Source of the DNA: Microcaldota archaeon
GTDB lineage: Archaea; Micrarchaeota; Micrarchaeia; Micrarchaeales; CABMGC01
Assembly (NCBI GenBank): GCA_030040265.1
Contig: JASHUB010000003.1
Coordinates: 1 to 41,480 of the forward strand
Reading direction: 5' to 3'
Length of the DNA: 41,480 nucleotides
The translations under genes and the position numbers were made by a program. This document shows positions 1 through 9,287 of the stretch, one piece after another. How positions within the stretch are numbered: position 1 is the first letter of the stretch; each line of letters starts with the position of its first letter. The notes under the pieces are model-generated. The model was given only the letters and a program-made list of their open reading frames with translations, was not told the origin of the DNA and ran no database searches.

Positions 1-324
1 GTTGGCCGTCTCCCTATAGAGTCCGGCGAATCTCGCGCCGGCATTGAACACGGCTATCTGCCCGGCAGAGTCAAACCTCGACGCTACCGCCTCGAAGCTC
101 GGAGTCATCGCATTCCAGAGCTCTGTCTTATGCGCGTACGCGTCTCCATAGCCTCCCGGGTCGTCGCGGTAGAGCGATGCCGGCCCACGGAAACTCACGT
201 CTCCATAGTAGCCCAGCCTCGGCATAGATGAGGTCACAAGCGCACCAACGACAGAAGCCTTTGCATGCTCCGCCTCTGCTTGTGTCGGCGCTCTCTTCAT
301 CGCCATCGGACCTTGTTCCGCCAT
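1..324 (-). CDS. Hypothetical protein, N-terminal part (truncated at window edge)
   Basis: Open frame on minus strand from ATG at 324: MAEQGPMAMKRAPTQAEAEHAKASVVGALVTSSMPRLGYYGDVSF...; no recognised family. Confidence 0.6.
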   Translation of the reverse strand, partial: MAEQGPMAMKRAPTQAEAEHAKASVVGALVTSSMPRLGYYGDVSFRGPASLYRDDPGGYGDAYAHKTELWNAMTPSFEAVASRFDSAGQIAVFNAGARFAGLYRETAN

Positions 325-403
325 ACTATCATCTTACATACAATTGATTATGGGCCGGCCTAGATGCTTACGAATTCCGGGATGGTTAGACACGCGGCTA
401 ACT

Positions 404-1156
404 TCAGCCCCAGACGTCTACCTTTATGTTCTCGTTGGGAACTTCCAGCGCCTTGAGCGCGTCGCGCATCGCCGTCACGAAAGCGAGTGGCCCGCAGACA
501 TAGACTGCGCGGTTCATGAAGTCCGGGACGTGCTTCCTTATCATAGAGGCGTCGATGTGGCCCGTTTCTCCGGTCCACTGCTCGCCCTCCTGCGGCCGGG
601 TCACCGTTATCACCGTCTTGAGGTCCAGCGCCTTGCCCATGTCGTCCAGCTCCTGCCTGCATATCACCTCTGTAGGGTACTTTATGCTGTAGAGCAGGCA
701 CACGTCTATCGGGAAGTCCTTCTCGCGTATGAACCTGAGCATCGACATGAACGGAGCCAGGCCCGTGCCTCCCGCAAGGAAGAGCACCTTGGTGTTCACG
801 CTGGGATCGAACCTGAACTGACCCTGCGGGTCGCCGCGGATGTAGAAGGCTGAGCCGACCTGGGCGTCCATGAAATATGAGATGTGCCCCGCAGATGCTG
901 CCGTGTGCCCTGGATTCTTGACTATGAAGAGCTCTAGCTCGTCCGAGTCGGGTATGGATGCGATGGAGAACGCCTTGGCCAGCGCTGGCTTGCCGGACGT
1001 CTTGTCCACTCCGTATATCATGACGAACATGCCCGGATAGAACTGCAGCTTCTGGCCGTCAGTCGACTTGAAGCGGACAACCTCCACTTCCGGCGTCTCG
1101 TCTATCTTCTCAACGAGCTGGAACTGCTTGTCGGCCGAAGATAGGACTGTAGGCAT
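404..1156 (-). CDS. FAD/NAD(P)-binding oxidoreductase (ferredoxin-NADP reductase superfamily)
   Basis: 250 aa; KAFSIAS FAD-binding region, FLAGGTGLAPFMSMLR NAD(P)-binding motif, YVCGPLAF motif. Confidence 0.85.
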   Translation of the reverse strand: MPTVLSSADKQFQLVEKIDETPEVEVVRFKSTDGQKLQFYPGMFVMIYGVDKTSGKPALAKAFSIASIPDSDELELFIVKNPGHTAASAGHISYFMDAQVGSAFYIRGDPQGQFRFDPSVNTKVLFLAGGTGLAPFMSMLRFIREKDFPIDVCLLYSIKYPTEVICRQELDDMGKALDLKTVITVTRPQEGEQWTGETGHIDASMIRKHVPDFMNRAVYVCGPLAFVTAMRDALKALEVPNENIKVDVWG

Positions 1157-1200
1157 CTGATCAGCTAGAGTATAAAGAAGAGAAATCTATTTATGCGCTC

Positions 1201-1551
1201 TCACGCCTGCGCCTTCGAGCTGGACTTCACTCCGGTGCTCGATTCGACTGTGCGCTCGAACTTCTCGACCGTCTTGATGATGTCCTTCAGCTTCGGGTTT
1301 ATGCTGTATCCCAGGTCGTAGCCGCGCTCCGTCCTGATGTGCGTGGGCTGCAGAACGTTCAGCTGCATCGAGAGGTTTCGCAGCGTTATGATGAGCGTCT
1401 TCCTGGTGAACTGCTTGCCGAGCTCCATGTAGAGCTCCCTTGTCGTCCTAGGGGACTTGCTTATGAGCAGCTTGAGGACCGCATAATTGGGCTTGCTAAG
1501 CAGCTTCCTGACCATCCAGATTCCGTCGTCCCCCTTCTCCCTCCTTGGCAT
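1201..1551 (-). CDS. Small winged-helix-like DNA-binding protein (putative transcriptional regulator)
   Basis: C-terminal part of the 179-aa ORF; HTH-like segment NYAVLKLLISKSPRTTRELYMELGKQFTRKTLIITLRNL. Start at MPRREK preferred because a TATA-like TTTATAAA (1573-1580) lies ~26 nt upstream; alternative starts at 1560/1566. Confidence 0.6.
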   Translation of the reverse strand: MPRREKGDDGIWMVRKLLSKPNYAVLKLLISKSPRTTRELYMELGKQFTRKTLIITLRNLSMQLNVLQPTHIRTERGYDLGYSINPKLKDIIKTVEKFERTVESSTGVKSSSKAQA

Positions 1552-1702
1552 GATTATCATCTGCATCTTAAGTTTTATAAACGTATCCCGAACGCCGCAG
1601 CGGTAGCAAATCGTCCCCGAAAGTCCTTTCCTTAGAAAGGTATATAAAGGTTGTAGCTTATATCTATCTACAAGACTATTTACTAAAGTAAAAGATGAAC
1701 CA

Positions 1703-3232
1703 ATGGTCAAAGGCATCGACTCGCTCAAAGCCCTTTTCAAGACCCGTGCTGCAGTTCAGGAGCCTGACAGCTGCAAGATGGGCTTCGCCTTGGATGAGCC
1801 TCCGGCTGGCGAGAAGGTCGATGATACGATCTCTACGGTCAACAGGACGATAGTGAAGAGAAACAACGCTTACACTTACGCTGTCGCGTACGGCAACGCG
1901 CCGGTGACGCGGCAGGAGATTTCCAGGATGGAGCTCTCAAAGGCCGCGGTGATAGACGCGCTCGCTAAAGGAAGCGAGCAGATAACGCCCGCATTGCTGT
2001 TCACCGCAAAAAGGGTCGCAGAGGACGAGCTCTCCAAGCACATGCAGCGGGACAGGGCGTCGTACCTCTCCTATCTTGTCGCGCACGACACCGTCGGCTA
2101 CGGTCCATTGAGCATATTGATGGAGGACAGGCAGAACATAGAGGAGATAGAGGTCAACTCGCCCGCTTCCAGCATCTCGATCTACCACGCAGCTTACGGC
2201 AGGTGCGCCACGAACCTCAGATTCACGGGCGAGCCTTCGTTCCGGTACGAGATAAACAAGCTGATATGCGACGCGGAGAAGGAGCTGAACGAGGACACAC
2301 CGATAATCGACGCGCAGGTCGACACCGCGAGGATACACGCGCAGATACGGCCGTACGCCACGCAGGGCGCGGCCGCAACCATCAGGCTGCACGGAGACAA
2401 GAGGATGGGACTGCTCGGCCTCATGAAGAACGGCACCGCCGATGCGGAGGTGCTCGCATACATCTGGCTTGCTGTAGAGTGCGGGCAGAACATCATCCTC
2501 TCAGGCGCGCCGGCCAGCGGCAAGACCACGATGCTCTCGTCCATATTCTCATTCATACCGAGGTTCGCGAAGACCGTCATAATCGAGGAGGACGTGAACG
2601 AGCTGCGCTTCGAGCAGCAGATATACAACATCGTCTCGCTCTACGGCTCGAAGTACAAAAGCAACGTCACGCCGAAGGAGCAGATAATCAATTCGCTGCG
2701 CATGCGCCCGGACCGCATCGTCGTCGGAGAGATGCGCGGCGACGAGGCGCGGGAGGCGTTCGCCGGCGCGAATCTCGGAGTGCCGTTCATGACCACCATG
2801 CACAGCAACGAAGGCGGCCTCGCAATAGTCAAGCGCCTGCTCGTCCGGCCGATGTCGGTGGAGCCGAGGGCCATAGGCATGATGGACCTCGCGATATGCA
2901 TGCGGCAGACAGATCTAAGGAGAAGGATGCTCGCGGAGGTCTACGAATACAGGTGGCTTAGCAGGGCCGAGACCGAGAGCATACAGACCGAGATAGGCGA
3001 CGGCGATTCCGTCGCGATAGCCAAGTCCGTGGCGGACGGCAGGATGGCGCAGGGCATCCTGGAGACATCGAAGGTACTCGAGTCGTACGGAAAATGGAAA
3101 GGGCTGTCGAAGAGGCTCGTCGCCAAGGAGCTGCTAAAAAGGACAAAGTTCCTGAACGACGAGAGCTCCGCGTGCAAGACCGAGAGCGAGCTGCAGGACA
3201 AGATATACCTGTACAGGGTGGGCCTCGCATGA
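1703..3232 (+). CDS. Type II/IV secretion system ATPase (TadA/VirB11/ArlI-like superfamily)
   Basis: 509 aa; Walker A GAPASGKTTM, Asp/Glu boxes (VIIEEDVNELRF), RMRPDRIVVGEMRGDEAREAF, TTMHSNEGG. Confidence 0.9.
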   Translation: MVKGIDSLKALFKTRAAVQEPDSCKMGFALDEPPAGEKVDDTISTVNRTIVKRNNAYTYAVAYGNAPVTRQEISRMELSKAAVIDALAKGSEQITPALLFTAKRVAEDELSKHMQRDRASYLSYLVAHDTVGYGPLSILMEDRQNIEEIEVNSPASSISIYHAAYGRCATNLRFTGEPSFRYEINKLICDAEKELNEDTPIIDAQVDTARIHAQIRPYATQGAAATIRLHGDKRMGLLGLMKNGTADAEVLAYIWLAVECGQNIILSGAPASGKTTMLSSIFSFIPRFAKTVIIEEDVNELRFEQQIYNIVSLYGSKYKSNVTPKEQIINSLRMRPDRIVVGEMRGDEAREAFAGANLGVPFMTTMHSNEGGLAIVKRLLVRPMSVEPRAIGMMDLAICMRQTDLRRRMLAEVYEYRWLSRAETESIQTEIGDGDSVAIAKSVADGRMAQGILETSKVLESYGKWKGLSKRLVAKELLKRTKFLNDESSACKTESELQDKIYLYRVGLA

Positions 3233-3927
3233 ACGTTCTGCCGGCCGCGAAAGTCGTCGCATGCGCATCGCTCATGGCCATCGCGGTGCTGTTCATAAGC
3301 GGGACTTCAGGGATCATCACAGCCGTGATCGTGTTCCAGCTCTCGCTGCTGTTCGTTTCGCTGCTCGCATACATGCTGCGCAGGTCCCGCACCCTGAGCG
3401 CGGAGCGGAGGCTGGCGGACGAGCTCGTTGAAAGTCTCCGCTACGTCCTGTTCTGCAGGTCCAAGGGCATGCCGACGGCATCGGCCCTCAGGCTTGCGGG
3501 GAGCAAGGCCAGGCAGCAGCGCGGCAGGGACATCCTCAGCGTCTCCTCAAGGAGGATGGCGCTCGGAGATAGCCTCCAACAGTCCCTCTTGCGCACCGTC
3601 GCACCCGTGCCGAAGGACCTGCGCGACTCCGTCGTTTCAGCGGACTGGTCGGACGACGGCAAGGCGCTCGGTTCCATGATCAGCTCGTACGGCTACGCGC
3701 TGGAGAACAGGCGCGCACGCATCGAGGAGTCGGTGCAGCGCTACGCAACCATCAACATGTTCCTCTCTACGGTCGTCCCGTCCTTCATCGTCTTCGCGTT
3801 CATCGGAAGCGCCCTCCTCTCCCAGAGGGAGGGCAGCCTTCTGACACTATCGATAGCGCTGCTGATCGCTCTCCCGGTCGCATACGGCGTATGCAACACA
3901 ATGCTATCGAGGAGGTTGTTTGGATAG
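3229..3927 (+). CDS. TadC/T2SF-like integral membrane protein, first copy
   Basis: Start MNVLPAAKVV (internal Met of the 277-aa ORF) overlaps the ATPase stop (ATGA); hydrophobic segments at both ends; position in operon. Confidence 0.7.
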   Translation: MNVLPAAKVVACASLMAIAVLFISGTSGIITAVIVFQLSLLFVSLLAYMLRRSRTLSAERRLADELVESLRYVLFCRSKGMPTASALRLAGSKARQQRGRDILSVSSRRMALGDSLQQSLLRTVAPVPKDLRDSVVSADWSDDGKALGSMISSYGYALENRRARIEESVQRYATINMFLSTVVPSFIVFAFIGSALLSQREGSLLTLSIALLIALPVAYGVCNTMLSRRLFG

Positions 3928-4666
3928 GCTCAGGCAGGCGGTTCTTGTCGGGCTCAACGCGTCTGCAGCGCTGGCAGGCATCGCCGACCCGAGGTACCTC
4001 CTACTGCTTTCCATCCCGGTGCTGGCTGCAGACTTCCTGTTGTTCCGCCGCGCTGCAAAGATACCAGAGGAAAGGGTGGCCGAGATCGCGAGGAGCGTCG
4101 AGTTCGAGTACAAGAAGCGCGGCTCACTGTTCAACGCTCTCGCGTCCGGCGTTTCAGACACTGCCGGCAGGTTCGTGAACGAGCAATCCAGGCGGCTGAA
4201 GCTCGGCGCGCGCTCGCTGGCGAAGTGCGGCGACCAGGAACTCGACGAGCTCTTCTCCATAGCTTCGTTCGGCGCGGAGAACGGGAAGGCTGTTGGGAAG
4301 GACATCGCCGCATTCAGGGAGCGCCTCGACCGCGAGATCGCGGAGAGGAACAGGCTCAGGTCCAAGGTCGGGGGCATGCAGACCCTCTCCAACATGGGCA
4401 TGGTGCTCTTCCTTCCATTGTTCGGCGGAGTGAGCGCTGGCATACTGCAGACCTCCCTCGGAGTCATAGGCATGAGCGCAGCTACGCTGAGCCGCGGCTT
4501 CACGCTGCTCATAGAGGCGTACATATTCCTCATGCTCTACATAAGCACCGCTTTCAGGCAGCCCGGCGCCGGGGCGCTGGAAAACCTCTCCGTGGTCATG
4601 CCCCTGCTGCTCGCCGCATCCAACGTGATGCTGTTCGCAAGCACTTACATTCCAAACGCAATATAG
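3920..4666 (+). CDS. TadC/T2SF-like integral membrane protein, second copy
   Basis: 248 aa, TTG start with GGAGG just upstream, overlaps previous CDS; membrane segments and LRSKVGGMQTLSNMGMVLFLPLFGG region. Confidence 0.65.
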   Translation: MDRLRQAVLVGLNASAALAGIADPRYLLLLSIPVLAADFLLFRRAAKIPEERVAEIARSVEFEYKKRGSLFNALASGVSDTAGRFVNEQSRRLKLGARSLAKCGDQELDELFSIASFGAENGKAVGKDIAAFRERLDREIAERNRLRSKVGGMQTLSNMGMVLFLPLFGGVSAGILQTSLGVIGMSAATLSRGFTLLIEAYIFLMLYISTAFRQPGAGALENLSVVMPLLLAASNVMLFASTYIPNAI

Positions 4667-4676
4667 GTGAAAACAA

Positions 4677-4940
4677 ATGGGAAAAATATCGAATCCGCTC
4701 CTCGATGACGCGAGAGCCATCCTCGCGCTCGCACGGAGCGTGCGGACCACAAAGGGACAGGGATCTCTGGAGTACATAATGATGCTCGCTGCCGCGAGCC
4801 TCGTGATAGTCCTCGCACTAGCGATGGTCGTGAAGCTGAAGGGCTCTGTGGTGAGCAGCGTGCCGGTCAACGGCGTCAACGAGAGCATAACGAGCGCGAT
4901 ATCCGGCGAGCTGACGTCGCTGGCCAGCAACTCGGTGTGA
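4677..4940 (+). CDS. Class III signal peptide pilin-like protein, candidate major pilin
   Basis: 87 aa; KGQGSLEYIMMLAAASLVIVLALAMVV matches the Q-x-S-x-E class III prepilin signal plus hydrophobic helix. Confidence 0.8.
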   Translation: MGKISNPLLDDARAILALARSVRTTKGQGSLEYIMMLAAASLVIVLALAMVVKLKGSVVSSVPVNGVNESITSAISGELTSLASNSV

Positions 4941-4943
4941 CAG

Positions 4944-5315
4944 ATGCGCGCGCAGATGTCCTTCGAGATGCTCTTATACATGTCCCTCTCTGGGATAGCG
5001 ATACTGTTCGCGGCGCACATGGTGGCCGCTGGCGAGCCTGGCTTCCAGAAGGCGCTTGGCTCTTACGAGGCGTCCGCATTCGTGCAGGCGATAAACGACA
5101 ACATCGCGCAGGGGGACTTTGCGAGGCCGCTGCAGGTCCAGGTCCCATCTGGGCTGTGCGGCGCATCATCACAGGGCGGGGCGCTGCAGACACAGTACGG
5201 AAGCTTCGAGTTCATAACGGACGTCGAGATAGGCGCTAACGTGCTCTGCAGCCCTGGCGCGGGGCAGGTCGAACTTGTCGGATTGAACGGGACGGTGCAG
5301 GTGGTTGGCGCATGA
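4944..5315 (+). CDS. Class III signal peptide pilin-like protein
   Basis: 123 aa; MRAQMSFEMLLYMSLSGIAILFAA. Confidence 0.72.
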   Translation: MRAQMSFEMLLYMSLSGIAILFAAHMVAAGEPGFQKALGSYEASAFVQAINDNIAQGDFARPLQVQVPSGLCGASSQGGALQTQYGSFEFITDVEIGANVLCSPGAGQVELVGLNGTVQVVGA

Positions 5316-5515
5316 CACGGCTGCAGGTAAGCTTCGAGGCGATGCTCGCGATGTCCCTGGCAATGGTGATTGCGCTCTCAGTCGTATTCCTGCTTGCGCA
5401 CATCGGCGCCTCGTCATCAGCATACCAGACCGTGTTGCAGAACTACTCCAGCGCTGCGGCAAACTACACCGGCAGGCTCATGCAGCAGTGCGGCTGCTTC
5501 GTGAAGGGGATATGA
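5312..5515 (+). CDS. Small class III signal peptide pilin-like protein
   Basis: 67 aa; MTRLQVSFEAMLAMSLAMVIALSVVFLL; ATGA overlap with preceding gene. Confidence 0.7.
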   Translation: MTRLQVSFEAMLAMSLAMVIALSVVFLLAHIGASSSAYQTVLQNYSSAAANYTGRLMQQCGCFVKGI

Positions 5516-5868
5516 TGAAAGGTACGATGGTGATGCTGGACCTGATGGTCGCGCTCCCGATAGTGGCGCTTTCAGTGATCATGCTCTTCGGCTGCGCGTA
5601 CGCATTGCAGAACGGCATAGCATCCGCGGCTTCGTACCAGAAGGCGATGCTCGGGCGGTACGCGGCATCGCAACTGGTGGTGTCCGGCGCTTCGGCGGTA
5701 GATGGCAACTACTCGTCGCTCATGTCGCTCGCAGCATCCGTCGGCGGCGAGCTAGGCGTGAACGTCAGCGTCTCCGCATTCACAGGCGCAACGCAGTGCG
5801 AGACGTCACTCGAGGTGTGCAGGATAGTGACGGCGGGTGGAGACTCATATTTCATGGTGGTTAGATGA
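5512..5868 (+). CDS. Pilin-like/pseudopilin-like protein with N-terminal hydrophobic helix
   Basis: Start MMKGTMVMLDLMVALPIVALSVIMLFGCAYA (internal Met of the 187-aa ORF), ATGA overlap with upstream gene; lacks an obvious Q-x-S-x-E. Confidence 0.65.
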   Translation: MMKGTMVMLDLMVALPIVALSVIMLFGCAYALQNGIASAASYQKAMLGRYAASQLVVSGASAVDGNYSSLMSLAASVGGELGVNVSVSAFTGATQCETSLEVCRIVTAGGDSYFMVVR

Positions 5869-7199
5869 GAATACAGGCAAGCATGGAGTTCCTGATACTC
5901 GCGAGCGCGATAAGCGTGCTCTGCTTGGGGACGATAGTGATGTACGGAAGCAGCATCGGAGCGCAGAACGCATTTGTCGGCGGGCTCTACGCGAACTCGC
6001 TGGACTCGAACATACTCGCCAGCAACACCCTAGCGGCCGCCGCGGAAGATCCTTCTGCGTTGATATACGTCCCAGTGAATTCAACTGTAGGCCAGCAGGG
6101 CAGGATAGAGGCGACGTTCTACGGCTGCACCAACGGCACGGCCAGCCTCTCTGCGAACTCGCCGACGCTTGCGTTCTCCACGGCGTCGGACAACAGCATA
6201 TCCGTTTCGGGAGTCAGCGTCGCGTCGCTGGCATTCACGCCCGCATCATCGGGGCTCGCATCGGTGCTCGTGGACTACGCCATGCAATGCGGCGCGCAGA
6301 GGATCACCGGTTCGAAAGCGTTCGACACGTTCGCGATAGTGCCAGGCGCTTTCGACGCAGGGGGAGGCAATGGCACGGGCTTCACGGACTACGCCGCAAT
6401 AACCGGGAGGAGCGAGCGCCTAGCCTACGCGCTGACCCCGCCCAGCAGCATCCCGGTCACGCAGTCGCAGAACCACTGCGCGAACATGGGGCTCAACAAC
6501 CAGCTCAATCCCCCGGCATCGCAGTGCGGCAACGAGCCTGGATGGAGCGGCAACGGCGGTTGGGGCTACTTCCAGTACAACGGCGGATGTTCAGGATGGG
6601 GAATCGCCGAGGCGACCGTGACCTGCATAGAGCCCGTGCCTTCAGGATACGAAATCGCCACCACAAGCCCGCAGAACGTAACGTATCTGTACAACTTCTC
6701 GCTCTCGGTATCCACGCAGAAGGGGCTACTGACCGCAGCCTTCTCGAACTCTTCGAAGATTGCGCCTGTGGATTTTGACGGCATGGCTGTAGGCAACGCC
6801 ACCGTGGTGAACGTGACAGGCAGCGGCACTTCGCAGGGAGTCGCCGTCATAGAATACAACGGCGCGAACACCATAGCGAACCCAGGCAACTACACCGCAT
6901 TCGTGCAGGCAAAGAACAACCTCTATGCGACGCTCGGCTACTTCAACGCCACGTACTTCGGGTACGGCACATCCCCGTCGCAGCCACAGGAGGCGCTGTC
7001 GCAGTACCAGAGCGCAGAGGACGCCGTGGTCAAGGGATCTCAGGCGAGCGGTTCGTGCGCGCTCCAGAGGCAGGGATATGTCTGCGGCTCGCCGTTCCCT
7101 CTTTCGTATGTGGTCCGCATAAGCCTGCCGCCCGGCGCAGGCGTGGCCAACGCCGTAGTGTCTGACGACGGGTCACTGATATACCTGAACACGACGTGA
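5865..7199 (+). CDS. Large class III signal peptide protein; candidate pilus tip/adhesin subunit
   Basis: 444 aa; MRIQASMEFLILASAISVLCLG is a full QxSxExxxL match; long Ser/Thr/Asn-rich ectodomain with several Cys. Confidence 0.75.
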   Translation: MRIQASMEFLILASAISVLCLGTIVMYGSSIGAQNAFVGGLYANSLDSNILASNTLAAAAEDPSALIYVPVNSTVGQQGRIEATFYGCTNGTASLSANSPTLAFSTASDNSISVSGVSVASLAFTPASSGLASVLVDYAMQCGAQRITGSKAFDTFAIVPGAFDAGGGNGTGFTDYAAITGRSERLAYALTPPSSIPVTQSQNHCANMGLNNQLNPPASQCGNEPGWSGNGGWGYFQYNGGCSGWGIAEATVTCIEPVPSGYEIATTSPQNVTYLYNFSLSVSTQKGLLTAAFSNSSKIAPVDFDGMAVGNATVVNVTGSGTSQGVAVIEYNGANTIANPGNYTAFVQAKNNLYATLGYFNATYFGYGTSPSQPQEALSQYQSAEDAVVKGSQASGSCALQRQGYVCGSPFPLSYVVRISLPPGAGVANAVVSDDGSLIYLNTT

Positions 7200-7203
7200 A
7201 TGG

Positions 7204-7596
7204 ATGAAAGCCCAGTTCGCAACTGTCGAGGCGGTGGTGTCCCTGCTCTTCGTCCTCTCGCTGGCAGTCTTCTGCATCAAGGAGGCCGCGGCTTACGCAC
7301 AAAGCTCGTTCGAAGCGAGGCAGGGACTCGCGACCAGCATCGCGACCTATGACCTGATAAGCCAGCTCATGGGCAACGGCACTGCAAAGGCATGCGCTGC
7401 GGTGTTCGCCGCCTCCGGCGACAGTTCCTGCATCGCGGGATACGCATCGGCCTACGAGTCAGCATACGGGCTCTCCTCGGTCGCGTTGACCATCGGCAAC
7501 AGGACATACGGGAGCATGGCGAACAGCACTGTGCGGTGCTTCCCGTACAACATTACCGGAAACGTCTCGATCGCATGCATAGGGGTGCGTGGCTGA
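7204..7596 (+). CDS. Prepilin-like protein
   Basis: 130 aa; MKAQFATVEAVVSLLFVLSLAVFCIKEAAAYAQ resembles a class III prepilin N-terminus with variation. Confidence 0.65.
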   Translation: MKAQFATVEAVVSLLFVLSLAVFCIKEAAAYAQSSFEARQGLATSIATYDLISQLMGNGTAKACAAVFAASGDSSCIAGYASAYESAYGLSSVALTIGNRTYGSMANSTVRCFPYNITGNVSIACIGVRG

Positions 7597-7874
7597 TGTC
7601 GTTCTTCGGCGCGGTCCTTGTGGTCACTGTCTTCGCTGTCGCGGTGTGCACAGGCATCGCGATCAAGGAACTTGTCTACGCCGGATCAATAAACTCGGAT
7701 ATGTCGCAGGCTTCCGCCGCCGTGTCGCTTGAGACGCAGCAGGCGCTTGTCGCATCGATGCCCGGCCAGATGCAGAACTACACCGCGGCGGTGAGCGGCA
7801 TCGAGGTCGTGGACCTGAACGGCACGTATCTCATAGAAGGAGGCAACGGATACATCTACTCGTTCGGCGGCTAA
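7596..7874 (+). CDS. Small membrane/secreted protein at end of pilus operon
   Basis: Start MSFFGAVLVVTVFAVAVCTGIAIKE inside the 160-aa ORF; ATG shares a base with the upstream stop TGA (TGATG). Confidence 0.6.
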   Translation: MSFFGAVLVVTVFAVAVCTGIAIKELVYAGSINSDMSQASAAVSLETQQALVASMPGQMQNYTAAVSGIEVVDLNGTYLIEGGNGYIYSFGG

Positions 7875-7913
7875 AGAAAAGCCTTATAACCTTGCGCGGA
7901 GAATCCTGTCTGT

Positions 7914-9215
7914 ATGATTAGCACAAAGTACGTCAGGGACCATCTTGACGAGATAAAGAAGGCCATAAAGGACAGGGACAGCAAGTTCCCGCTGGACACC
8001 CTGCTTGAACTGGACGAGGAGTGGCGCGGCATGCGCACAGAGCTGCAGGAACTGCAGACAAAGCGCAACAAGGCGAGCCTGGAGGTCGCTGAGTTCAAGA
8101 AGAAAGGAAAAGATGTCAAGGCCAAGATAACGGAACTCGGCAAGCTGAAGGGCGAGATCGCCGCGATAGAGGCGAAGCTGCCCGCGACCGAGCAGCAGAT
8201 AGACGCATTCATCTGGAGCGCACCCAATGTGCTCGACAAGGAGGTGCCGATCGGCATGCCGCCTGAAGCCAACAAGGTGCTCAAGAAGGGCGGCAAGATA
8301 CGGAACAAGGAGAGCCCGAGCCACTCGGAGATAATGTCCAAGCTGGGCCTTCTCGACACCGAGCGCGCGGCCAAGACCGCAGGTGCAAGGTTCTATTACC
8401 TGCGCGGCGACGCTGTCATGCTGGAGCAGGCGCTACTTAGGTATGCGCTGGACAAGCTGTACAAGAAGGGATTCACGCTGATCGAGCCTCCGTTCATGAT
8501 GAGGCAGAAGTACTACCGCGGCGTCGTGCCGATGGCCGCATTCGAGGACGCCCTCTACAGGATAACAGAGGCGACTGAGGCGTCTGTGAACAAGGGCATA
8601 GAGCACATGGAGGAAGATCTGTATCTCATCGCGACTGCCGAGCATCCACTCGTGGCGATGCACGCCGAGGAGACGTTCTCAGGCAAGGACCTTCCGATCA
8701 AGTATGCCGGCATAAGCCCGTGCTTCAGGAGAGAGGCCGGAGCGCACGGCAAGGACACAAAGGGCATATTCCGCGTCCACCAGTTCGACAAGGTCGAGCA
8801 GGTCGTGTTCTGCAGGCAGGAGGACGAGAAGAAGTATCTCGACGAGATTGCCGCCAATGCCGAGGAGATGCTTCAGGATCTGCAGATCCCGTACCAGAAG
8901 GTCCTCCTTTGCAGCGGCGACACCGGCCACCAGATGGCCAAGACCTACGACTTCGAGGTCTGGTACCCTTCCCAGGGGGGATACAGGGAATGGGCGTCAT
9001 GCTCCACGGCGAAGGAGTGGCAGAGCGTAAGGCTGGACATAAAATACGACGAGAAGAACGAGCGCAGGTACGTCTGCACGCTCAACAACACTGCGATAAG
9101 CGCAACGCGCTCCACAGCATGCGTAATCGAGAACTACTGGAACAAGGACGGCACTGTCACCGTGCCAGACGTGCTGGTGCCGTACATCGGCAAGAGCAAG
9201 ATAGGCCGGCCTTGA
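7914..9215 (+). CDS. serS: Seryl-tRNA synthetase
   Basis: 433 aa; N-terminal coiled-coil arm, class II motifs (FRREAGAHGKDTKGIFRVHQFDKVEQ, EWASCS, CVIENYWNKDGTVTVPDVLVPYIG). Confidence 0.95.
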   Translation: MISTKYVRDHLDEIKKAIKDRDSKFPLDTLLELDEEWRGMRTELQELQTKRNKASLEVAEFKKKGKDVKAKITELGKLKGEIAAIEAKLPATEQQIDAFIWSAPNVLDKEVPIGMPPEANKVLKKGGKIRNKESPSHSEIMSKLGLLDTERAAKTAGARFYYLRGDAVMLEQALLRYALDKLYKKGFTLIEPPFMMRQKYYRGVVPMAAFEDALYRITEATEASVNKGIEHMEEDLYLIATAEHPLVAMHAEETFSGKDLPIKYAGISPCFRREAGAHGKDTKGIFRVHQFDKVEQVVFCRQEDEKKYLDEIAANAEEMLQDLQIPYQKVLLCSGDTGHQMAKTYDFEVWYPSQGGYREWASCSTAKEWQSVRLDIKYDEKNERRYVCTLNNTAISATRSTACVIENYWNKDGTVTVPDVLVPYIGKSKIGRP

Positions 9216-9287
9216 CTGCACGCACGCCCGTCGTGGGTCGGGGCAACTTTTAAATACCACGCTTCCCCTCATTATTTCGGCGAAAAG

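Noticed and set aside
2203-2961. 252-aa plus-strand ORF inside the secretion ATPase gene
   Set aside because: Arg/His-rich out-of-frame translation of a GC-rich gene; overlaps the well-supported ATPase CDS.
4154-5020. 288-aa minus-strand ORF spanning TadC-like and pilin genes
   Set aside because: Antisense to several well-supported tightly spaced genes; composition typical of a spurious antisense frame.
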